Part shown: in pieces, positions 7,828 through 13,426 of the stretch
How the letters are laid out: each line of letters opens with the position of its first letter
How positions within the stretch are numbered: position 1 is the stretch's first letter
Assembly (NCBI GenBank): GCA_963923035.1
Contig: CAWUKT010000108.1
Coordinates: 1-20,052 of the forward strand
Source: CAWUKT01 sp963923035
GTDB lineage: Bacteria > Bacteroidota > Bacteroidia > J057 > JADKCL01
Direction of reading: 5' to 3'
DNA: 20,052 nucleotides
Program-made: the position numbers and the translations under genes
Notes under the pieces: generated by a model
Told to the model about the DNA's origin: nothing
Seen by the model: the letters and a program-made list of their open reading frames with translations, nothing else
Database searches by the model: none

Positions 7828-8195
7828 GGCTGCTCGAAACGGAGATTGATCTTGGGAGTATAGGGCGTGTGGGGGGTCAGGGGATTGTCTACGTCGATGT
7901 AGCGAAACTTGAGATTGCCACTTCCGACCGGCAGATCAAGGGTATAGTACCGATCATCCGGGGCAACCTGGACACCGCTGAGGAGCGACTCCGCCGGAAA
8001 TCCCTCCGGGAAAATCTCCTGGCCATTGAGCTCCATCCGAAGCGTCCCCCGGCGCAATACGGCTACCCGGTTGTCACCCGATAACTGGATGCCGGTGAGG
8101 GTGGCATTAGGAAAGCTCAGGGAAATGTCCTCGCTTTTGACGTGGCCGGGGTCGGGAATTTCCCCCAGATCGTAGATTTTATAGAATACTTGCAT
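7824..8195 (-). CDS. Small beta-rich protein 1 of 3
   Basis: 123 residues, first gene after the internal terminator at 8215-8240. Strand-rich throughout (ISLSFPNATLTGIQLSGDN; GNLKFRYIDVDNPLTPHT) and ends PKINLRFEQP. No Cys or membrane segment. No recognisable Shine-Dalgarno precedes ATG 8195, in keeping with Bacteroidota habits. Its translation presumably depends on transcripts that read through the terminator or on a promoter within 8196-8254, which I cannot identify. Likely a minor component working with the other two beta proteins. Confidence 0.7.
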   Translation of the reverse strand: MQVFYKIYDLGEIPDPGHVKSEDISLSFPNATLTGIQLSGDNRVAVLRRGTLRMELNGQEIFPEGFPAESLLSGVQVAPDDRYYTLDLPVGSGNLKFRYIDVDNPLTPHTPYTPKINLRFEQP

Positions 8196-8214
8196 GGAAG
8201 TGGCTCAGGGGTGG

Positions 8215-8240
8215 AAAAATGGGGAGGGTCGCCCCTCCCG
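8215..8240 (-). terminator. Intrinsic terminator directly after the 223-aa soluble protein gene
   Basis: GGGAGGG (8222-8228) pairs with CCCTCCC (8233-8239) around a TCGC loop. On the minus strand the stem is followed, after CA, by five T (8219-8215). It lies 15-40 bases past the stop of the 8255-8926 gene and inside the operon, so it should attenuate transcription of the downstream genes relative to the upstream ones. Confidence 0.85.
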
Positions 8241-8254
8241 TTTGAAGTCGGGGC

Positions 8255-8926
8255 TTAGCCCTGAATGACGCCCTCGATGATGATCTTCACGTAGTGCGTC
8301 GGCAGGGAAGCGGCCAGCTCAATGTCCAGGTTCCAGTCCATCGTCTCGTCCACCCAGACGGGGAACTCGACCGGAACAGCTCCCATTTTATCGTTGGTCT
8401 GGGTATAAGTATGAATCTGAATCGGGTTGCGGTCGGAGATCAGCTTGGTATTGCCGACCTTCAGCGAATACTCACCGTTGACCAAACCGGCGATTCCGGG
8501 TACCTTTTCGAGGGGCTCGAAGTTGATCGCCTTGATTTCGTCTTCCGTCGGCTTTCCGGGATCGGCAAAGGTGCCCTCACCCGCCAAAAACTGAACGCTC
8601 ACCGGGAGGAACTTTTGGCCGTTCATCAGGCGCAGGCCTTCGATGTTGCGAAGCCCGACTACCATCTTCCGGCTGGACTCGAAGGCCTTTACCGTGGTCG
8701 GTGCCAGGGACTCCACCATGTAGATTCGATAGGGAAGCACCCGCTTGGAGCCCTTTTTGAGGTTTTCCACGACCTCCTCTCCTGCGTATTTGGCGTGGGC
8801 AAAAAAGGAGTGGCGGTTGGCAGTGGTGGGCTCGATCAGGGCCGTTTCTTCGACATTCACCCCGGCCAGCTGGCCAGATTCGTTTTCAAGGATGGACATG
8901 GGGTTTGCGAAATTCAATTGGGACAT
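8255..8926 (-). CDS. Candidate major structural (capsid-like) protein
   Basis: 223 residues from ATG 8926. The protein is soluble, with no signal peptide, no membrane segment and no Cys. The N-terminus is polar and probably flexible (MSQLNFANPMSILENESGQL), and the body is strand-rich (GSKRVLPYRIYMVESLAP; TKLISDRNPIQIHTYTQ; LPTHYVKIIIEGVIQG). Two points suggest high expression: a dedicated terminator follows immediately, and it stands slightly apart from its neighbours (51 bases upstream, 59 downstream) while all other genes overlap. Among small anchored and wall-active proteins, a main shell protein is the best fit. The size is short for a double jelly-roll capsid and would fit a single-barrel or novel fold. 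No homology is recognised, so the role is inference. Confidence 0.65.
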   Translation of the reverse strand: MSQLNFANPMSILENESGQLAGVNVEETALIEPTTANRHSFFAHAKYAGEEVVENLKKGSKRVLPYRIYMVESLAPTTVKAFESSRKMVVGLRNIEGLRLMNGQKFLPVSVQFLAGEGTFADPGKPTEDEIKAINFEPLEKVPGIAGLVNGEYSLKVGNTKLISDRNPIQIHTYTQTNDKMGAVPVEFPVWVDETMDWNLDIELAASLPTHYVKIIIEGVIQG

Positions 8927-8977
8927 GGTTGTGTGTGTTGGGTTCTGAATGGGAATTGGATAGATAGTGTGGGTTGG

Positions 8978-9499
8978 TTAGGCCGGGACCGCTGTATTGG
9001 CAGCGATGGCCAGGAGGAGCTCGTTGGTTTCAGCCTCGTGGGCGTTGAGTGCGCCGGTCTGGCCGGTCGGCTGGTCGCCTTCGCTCAGCTCAACGCCATT
9101 CGGATCGGATTTGCCGCCCATCAGGTTGAAGGGCCACATGGATTTCACCGTGCCGGTGAGCTTCCTGGCCACCTCGATGACCGAGGGCTTCTCCATACCG
9201 GTCTGAGTGAAGAGGGTGGAGACCATCGCGCCCGAAAGGGTGCCGACGCCAAAGGCGGTCATGCTGTCCAGGGCGATGTCGCCCCAGGCCTTTTCATCAA
9301 GGTGGCCCGAGCGGGTCAGGTACTGCGGCGGAATAATGCCCGCCAGGACCAGGATAACCCCGGCCTTCGGGTACATGTACCCGACCACAGCGCCGCTCAA
9401 ACCACTGAGGATCACAGCTCCGGTCCCGATGGCGGCTTGCTTGATTACCTGGCCATTGGTTCCAGACGGGGCGTAGTCTTGTTCTAAATAGGGATTCAT
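8978..9499 (-). CDS. Multi-pass membrane protein, function unknown
   Basis: 173 residues. Hydrophobic, Gly-rich segments lie at about residues 18-44 (AAIGTGAVILSGLSGAVVGY), 46-58 (AGVILVLAGIIPP) and weaker at about 78-97 (MTAFGVGTLSGAMVSTLF). The last 70 residues are polar and Asn/Glu/Thr-rich, followed by a short Ala-rich tail. The Gly-zipper look of the first segments is common in small phage membrane proteins and pore-like proteins. It directly precedes the presumed main structural protein, so it could be a major membrane component of the same assembly. Confidence 0.7.
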   Translation of the reverse strand: MNPYLEQDYAPSGTNGQVIKQAAIGTGAVILSGLSGAVVGYMYPKAGVILVLAGIIPPQYLTRSGHLDEKAWGDIALDSMTAFGVGTLSGAMVSTLFTQTGMEKPSVIEVARKLTGTVKSMWPFNLMGGKSDPNGVELSEGDQPTGQTGALNAHEAETNELLLAIAANTAVPA

Positions 9500-9508
9500 G
9501 GTTGAGGA

Positions 9509-10516
9509 TTATTGAATGAGTTCAACGGCACCCGTCTGATCGGATGCTTTTTTCTTCTTGTAGTAGCGGTAGCCGCCGTAGCCAGCCCCGCCGAGCAGGC
9601 CGACCACCAGGACGGGCTGCGCCCATTTCTTGTGCTGTTCCCAGAAGGATTTCTCGGCGGTACCAGGTGTCGAATTGGTGATGGTCGTCGTTGTGGTCGT
9701 GGCGGGCAAAGTCGATCCCGGGGCGGGGGTGCGCCCGCTGATCGCGGCATCCGCGACGAGGACTTCGGCGTCGCTGATCGGTTTGCCTTCGTCCCCGGCC
9801 TTGAGCTGCTTGGCCAGTGTCACCAGCGCCGCAGTCGCAGCGGCCAACGCGCTGGCCGTGGCCGGATCGAGCCCCACCTGGTTGGGTGTATTCTTCGCCT
9901 TGAGGATGGCATCGCGGAGCTTGTCCAGGTTGCCACCAGCAGCGAAATGAATCTCCTGAAGGCGTTTCCAGACGATGACGCGGTTTTGGTACAGCGCCTC
10001 CGAGCCGGTAAAGCCTGCTTGACGGGCGGCGGCGTAGCTGGAGAACATGCCCCAGACCACCCGCTCGGTGATCTTCATCCGGTTGGTCTTCAGAGCGAAC
10101 AACAAGCCGGTGCGGATCAGGAGCGCCCCGCCATTGAACTTGTTGAATTTGTTCGCGCCCTGGACAAACTGGCTGCGGGCCGGATTCTCGTTGAGTAGGC
10201 GGATCAGGTCGTCCCGGGTGGCATTTGCCGGGAGGGTGATCCCGCGCTTTTTCGCTTCATCCAGGAGCCGCTGCGAAGGGGCAACAACCTGGTTGCGGGC
10301 CGCGGCTTGGGCCGCGTCGATCTTACGCTGGATCTCCGCTTTGCGGCGGGGATCGAGGTTGTCCCAGGCTGTTTGCCGGTCCTGGCGGTATTGGGCCAGC
10401 TTCTCGGGGGTATCCAGGCCGCGGCCCTTGAGCCGGTCAGTCTTGCCCGCCGTCTGGGGGCGGTACCGGTGCATGGTCCGGAGTCCGGAGCCCATGCCTT
10501 GGGTCATGGTTTTCAT
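9509..10516 (-). CDS. Helical protein with Thr-rich stalk and C-terminal membrane anchor
   Basis: 335 residues from ATG 10516, overlapping the upstream stop (ATGA). The basic N-terminus (MKTMTQGMGSGLRTMHRYRP) is followed by charged helices, a conserved-looking core with FNKFNGGALLIRTGLLFAL, then an Ala-rich helix. A Pro/Thr-rich linker (TTTTTTITNSTPGT) leads to a single membrane segment at about residues 296-317 and a lysine-rich cytoplasmic-type tail (YYKKKKAS). The topology is tail-anchored, with the bulk on one side of the membrane. I recognise no catalytic motif. It is one of several operon proteins with the same soluble-domain-plus-anchor plan. Confidence 0.7.
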   Translation of the reverse strand: MKTMTQGMGSGLRTMHRYRPQTAGKTDRLKGRGLDTPEKLAQYRQDRQTAWDNLDPRRKAEIQRKIDAAQAAARNQVVAPSQRLLDEAKKRGITLPANATRDDLIRLLNENPARSQFVQGANKFNKFNGGALLIRTGLLFALKTNRMKITERVVWGMFSSYAAARQAGFTGSEALYQNRVIVWKRLQEIHFAAGGNLDKLRDAILKAKNTPNQVGLDPATASALAAATAALVTLAKQLKAGDEGKPISDAEVLVADAAISGRTPAPGSTLPATTTTTTITNSTPGTAEKSFWEQHKKWAQPVLVVGLLGGAGYGGYRYYKKKKASDQTGAVELIQ

Positions 10517-11397
10517 TGGTCGTTGGGTTTGGTTTTGAAAAGGGGGCGGACGGCCCAGCCCACAAGAACGCCGCCGAGCGTAACCGGGAACCAGTTACGG
10601 ACCGTCCAATCCCAGGCCCGCTTTCTCAGGCTGATCGGTTCGGTACCGGGGACGACAGCGCCGGGAGTGGAAGCACTTATCTCCACCTCCGATTTGGGCG
10701 GGAGGGAACCGGAAGCGATGGCATTTTCTTTCTCCGCCAACACCAGCTCCGTCTTCTCATTGCGCTCCACCCGGTACTTCTCCAGGTCTTCAGCCGTGGG
10801 GTTTTTGGGGATCAGCCCGCGTTGGATCAGGCGCTGAATCTTGGGGCTGTTCAGGTCCACCTCGCCGGTCTGGTCCTCAAATTCAACGTGGATCAGCTCG
10901 TCGTCCCGGTGGCCAGCCTCCTGGTTGAAAGCCTTCAGAACCGGGTCAATGGTGATGTAGCCGCGGGCGGTGGGCACCACGATGTAGACATGGTCCCAAT
11001 TGCCCAGGCGCGACTGGCGGACGAGTTTGATGGCGAAGGGAATCCGCATCAACAGCAGCAGACAGCCGGAGAGGAGCGTAAAGTCGTCGCAGTCGATCCC
11101 CTGGTGGCGTTCCTGCCAGCTCCAGGCGGGGCTTTTGTACTTCTCGCCGCCTTCATCCAGCTTGTACTCGAAGGAATGGTAGCACCAGTCCCAGATATTG
11201 CGGCAGGTGGAGAGCAGATCCCGGCCCATCAATTTGGGGGCGACCTGTTCGAGCTCAAAGGCGCGCTCCAACATCAATTCGGGCATCATCCGGACCGAGG
11301 CCTCGATGTTCCGCGTGTGAAAGGTCATCACCTGCGGAGCGGGCGGCGGGATGAGCGCGTCGAAGGGGTTGGGCGAGTGTAGGTTACGTTTCTTCAT
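10513..11397 (-). CDS. Transglutaminase-like cysteine protein with C-terminal membrane anchor
   Basis: 294 residues from ATG 11397, picked for its ATGA overlap with the upstream stop. The core at residues about 60-160 has the Cys-His-Asp order of the transglutaminase-like superfamily: GIDCDDF (Cys103), NWDHVYIVV (His136) and YITIDPVL (Asp151). Proteins with this core act as proteases, peptide or isopeptide hydrolases, or crosslinkers. In phages they are often linked to capsid maturation or wall digestion. An acidic, Glu-rich linker precedes a membrane segment at about residues 269-288 followed by a positive tail. Substrate is unknown; maturation of a neighbouring structural protein is a reasonable guess. 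Confidence 0.8.
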   Translation of the reverse strand: MKKRNLHSPNPFDALIPPPAPQVMTFHTRNIEASVRMMPELMLERAFELEQVAPKLMGRDLLSTCRNIWDWCYHSFEYKLDEGGEKYKSPAWSWQERHQGIDCDDFTLLSGCLLLLMRIPFAIKLVRQSRLGNWDHVYIVVPTARGYITIDPVLKAFNQEAGHRDDELIHVEFEDQTGEVDLNSPKIQRLIQRGLIPKNPTAEDLEKYRVERNEKTELVLAEKENAIASGSLPPKSEVEISASTPGAVVPGTEPISLRKRAWDWTVRNWFPVTLGGVLVGWAVRPLFKTKPNDQ

Positions 11398-11870
11398 AGG
11401 TTGAGGGCGAAATGGTCGGAAACGGTGTGTTTGATGCGCCAAAAGAGCAGCGGAATCCGGGTGGTGGTTTGCCAGCTGATAGCCAGCCCGAGGGGCCGAC
11501 CGGCGATCCGCTTGATCACCGCCTCAATCACTTCTTGCTTGCCGAGCGTCACCAGATCCACGTAGAATTGGAGAGTCTGGAGCGTAGTGGCGTTGGGGTT
11601 GACCTGGAGAAAGCGCGGGGGCAATGTCATCAGGACATGCGGGCCCAGGTGCAGATTCAGCGTCAGGTCGTCGAAGTTGAAGCGGGTCGGGGTTGGGTTG
11701 TCGATCTGGAGCTGGAGGTCGATCTCCAACTTTTGGGGATCAATGCGTAGGTTCAGCGGAAACCCGGTGGCGGTGAGCTGGCTGGCGTGTTCCTCAAATT
11801 CGAGGGCTTGCTTCGCGGCAATCCCGGCCAATCCAAGGCCTCCGACCAATATCAGGCGTTTGATGCTCAT
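11394..11870 (-). CDS. Membrane-anchored LEA14/WHy-like beta-sandwich protein
   Basis: 158 residues from ATG 11870; longer in-frame reading upstream is Pro/Gly/Ser-rich noise. The N-terminus MSIKRLILVGGLGLAGIAA is one membrane segment or uncleaved signal. The rest has the LEA_2 pattern: an IDLQLQIDNPTPTRFNFDDL strand pair with the typical Asn-Pro-Thr turn. Bacterial LEA14-like domains are Ig-like sandwiches without catalytic residues, usually outside the inner membrane. The stop overlaps the transglutaminase-like gene by 4 bases. Probably a structural piece of the envelope assembly. Confidence 0.7.
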   Translation of the reverse strand: MSIKRLILVGGLGLAGIAAKQALEFEEHASQLTATGFPLNLRIDPQKLEIDLQLQIDNPTPTRFNFDDLTLNLHLGPHVLMTLPPRFLQVNPNATTLQTLQFYVDLVTLGKQEVIEAVIKRIAGRPLGLAISWQTTTRIPLLFWRIKHTVSDHFALNL

Positions 11871-11882
11871 AGCGTTGAAATT

Positions 11883-11935
11883 GGCCGGGCTCCCGCTGGG
11901 GCTAAGGACGCCGCTTGGGGGCAGGACGCCCGGCC
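11883..11935 (-). promoter_or_regulatory. Inverted repeat before the LEA14-like gene
   Basis: GGCCGGGC (11883-11890) and GCCCGGCC (11928-11935) are perfect 8-bp complements with a 37-nt GC-rich loop, ending 13 bases upstream of ATG 11870 in the only sizeable gap between 11870 and 11946. It could fold in the mRNA and affect transcription or translation at this junction. There is no T-tract, so it is not a standard terminator. Confidence 0.35.
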
Positions 11936-11945
11936 ATGGCACTTT

Positions 11946-12452
11946 TCAACAGAAAGAAAGAACGGTCCAACCGGAGGCCGATTCGGGCGAAGGTTCATTT
12001 GCCGTGGTCGTCGAGCTGTCCGGTGGATGAATAATGGAAACGGTATCGGTATCGCTGACCTGGTAGATGATCGGGACCGCAGGGTACAAGCGGCAATTGG
12101 CGTCAGGGTACGTCAGGATACGTTTAGAGGGTTCTTGAGAGGTCTTGAAGGATAAAACAGGGTCTTCCAGGTCCGGTTTTCGGCGCGCCTGACGGTGCGG
12201 TTCGCGGGTCCGGTTGGTCGGAAGTGGTTGGAGGGAATCGGGATCGGAAATGGGGCCGACGTCGGCGCTGTCGGGGAATTCGGGGACGTCCAGGTCGCCG
12301 GTGGGGGCTGAGGATCCGAGGAGCTGGGCGGCGTAGAATTCGGCGGCGTTGGTCTCAGCGACGATATTGGGGAGAAGGGAGTAAACCATCAAAGCCGAAA
12401 AGAGGAACCCCAGGAGGATTTGGGGGAAGGTGATTTTTGATTGGTGGATCAT
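11946..12452 (-). CDS. N-terminally anchored Pro/Ser-rich protein, first gene of the run
   Basis: 168 residues from ATG 12452. A membrane segment lies at about residues 9-30 (QILLGFLFSALMVYSLLP), followed by a long low-complexity region rich in Pro, Asp, Ser and Thr, then a C-terminal part with CRLYPAVPIIYQVSDTD and a Ser/Thr tail. It looks like an exported or periplasm-facing stalk. A last Cys at the C-terminus (VLSFC) is unusual. No family recognised. It is the first member of the contiguous run and lies just downstream of the AT-rich 12453-12676 gap, which probably holds the main promoter. Confidence 0.6.
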   Translation of the reverse strand: MIHQSKITFPQILLGFLFSALMVYSLLPNIVAETNAAEFYAAQLLGSSAPTGDLDVPEFPDSADVGPISDPDSLQPLPTNRTREPHRQARRKPDLEDPVLSFKTSQEPSKRILTYPDANCRLYPAVPIIYQVSDTDTVSIIHPPDSSTTTANEPSPESASGWTVLSFC

Positions 12453-12676
12453 TGTGCGTTGAGTTAGTGATGGATTGAGATTTCCAATGATTGAGCACAA
12501 CGATACGGAAGGTCAAAAAGGTGGAAGTGCCATTTGGTGCGATCTGGTGCTGTTTGCGATCACATTGATTCAAAATTGATGGGTTTGGTCTGTAATGGGG
12601 AGAAATGGTCATTTGCCCAAAAGCATTAAATCGCATTTCTCCCCGTCGAATCGCATTAATTCACATTAGTTCAAGG
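12453..12676 (-). promoter_or_regulatory. AT-rich intergenic region, probable operon control region
   Basis: This is the largest non-coding gap in the high-GC block. It contains repeated short words (ATCGCATT at about 12630 and 12649; GCGATC and CACATT nearby) and the inverted repeat listed separately. I see no convincing Bacteroidota -33/-7 pair; TTGACC with GTATCGTTG on the minus strand is the nearest but is wrongly spaced. The repeated words could be operator sites for the small helix-turn-helix-like protein encoded next to it. Confidence 0.4.
12597..12644. repeat. 11-bp inverted repeat in the control region
   Basis: GGGGAGAAATG (12597-12607) and CATTTCTCCCC (12634-12644) are perfect complements separated by 26 bases of AT-rich sequence. 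It could be a regulator-binding dyad or an mRNA hairpin about 150 bases upstream of the 12452 start. No T-tract follows on either strand. Confidence 0.6.
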
Positions 12677-12916
12677 TCATTCCCGCTGTTCATTTGTCCA
12701 GTATTGTAACAAATCGTCACTCGGGCGCTCTCCAAAGAGGAAAACGTGGGTCTCCACCAGGTCCGCGCCGATGTGCTGGCAATACTGCATGACGCTTACC
12801 TGGTTCAATTTGAGGGATGCTTTCACCTTGGCCAGCCGCCGCCGGGCGGTGACGATGGTGCAGCCAAATAGCTGGGCGATGTGCTGGGGGAGGATGAAAA
12901 AGGATCGGTTACTCAT
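12677..12916 (-). CDS. Small helix-turn-helix-like protein
   Basis: 79 residues from ATG 12916, overlapping the upstream stop by 8 bases; a longer open frame upstream is Arg/Ser-rich noise antiparallel to the coupled gene. HIAQLFGCTIVTARRRLAKV at about residues 12-31 looks like a helix-turn-helix followed by a basic stretch. A second helical part contains MQYCQHIGADLVETH. A likely role is local regulation of the divergent-free control region just downstream. The helix-turn-helix call is by eye and moderate. Confidence 0.6.
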   Translation of the reverse strand: MSNRSFFILPQHIAQLFGCTIVTARRRLAKVKASLKLNQVSVMQYCQHIGADLVETHVFLFGERPSDDLLQYWTNEQRE

Positions 12917-13307
12917 GGGCCAATTCGCTTTCGTTTTCATCCAGGAAGGAACGGACGGCCTTGAAAAAACAGGTCCGGAGCTCGTCCAGGACCGCGCGGA
13001 TCTGGACGTCCTTGAGTTTTTTAGCTGTGTCGTAGATCGTCTCCTCGATCTTGTGGAACGCCAGCCCTGTTTTTCCCGCGATCTCCCGCAAGGAAAGCGC
13101 CAGCTCCTCCCTTTGATCATAATTGGGGTACAATGCAGCGACGACCTTTTCGAGCTTGGCAGCGGCGATGTGCTCCGCAACGGGGCTGGGGCGTTCTCGG
13201 GGCTCCGGATCGGGCTCCAGCTCGGCGGAGAATTCAGGCAATTGGATTTCATCCGGCATCAGGGGAGCGTGTTGCTCGACCCCGCCGGGGATGGCAAAGA
13301 ATGACAT
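12909..13307 (-). CDS. Acidic helical protein, function unknown
   Basis: 132 residues from ATG 13307. An open extension to 13421 exists with a TTG start but would consist of the 77-bp repeat, which recurs elsewhere with no such gene after it, so I prefer ATG 13307. The N-terminal third is acidic and Pro/Glu-rich (FSAELEPDPEPRERPSP). The rest is helical with heptad-like spacing (ELALSLREIAGKTGLAFHKI) and ends in LDENESELAHE. It is translationally coupled to the helix-turn-helix-like gene, so the pair may form a regulator and partner. No family recognised. Confidence 0.6.
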   Translation of the reverse strand: MSFFAIPGGVEQHAPLMPDEIQLPEFSAELEPDPEPRERPSPVAEHIAAAKLEKVVAALYPNYDQREELALSLREIAGKTGLAFHKIEETIYDTAKKLKDVQIRAVLDELRTCFFKAVRSFLDENESELAHE

Positions 13308-13329
13308 ACTATTGAGTAAATAACAACCA

Positions 13330-13406
13330 ACGTGGTGCGACGTGCGGCCACGTACCTTTAGCGAGGTGGTAAGGTGGGCGGTTGAGGGGAGAATGTCAAT
13401 GGGCTG
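13330..13406. repeat. 77-bp direct repeat, left copy
   Basis: Matches 16549-16625 at 75 of 77 positions (differences at 13360 and 13385), in the same orientation. The flanks continue to match loosely for about 15 bases after a 9-base gap. It contains an inner dyad ACGTGG...CCACGT (about 13330-13353) and, on the minus strand, TTGACA, which could serve as a promoter element for the 12909-13307 gene. Confidence 0.9.
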
Positions 13407-13426
13407 CGCAAGATTGCGCAAGAAAG

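Noticed and set aside
9367..9383. Palindrome CGGGTACATGTACCCG
   Set aside because: It falls inside a membrane-protein gene where it encodes GYMYP. No second copy was seen, so it is probably chance.
8294..9487. Plus-strand open frame of 397 codons
   Set aside because: It spans two minus-strand genes and the gap between them in antisense. The product lacks any recognisable domain and is explained by GC-rich third positions.
12677..13252. 191-codon minus-strand frame upstream of the small helix-turn-helix-like gene
   Set aside because: Its first 112 codons are Arg/Ser/Pro-rich and overlap the coupled upstream gene in another frame. Only the part from ATG 12916 looks real.
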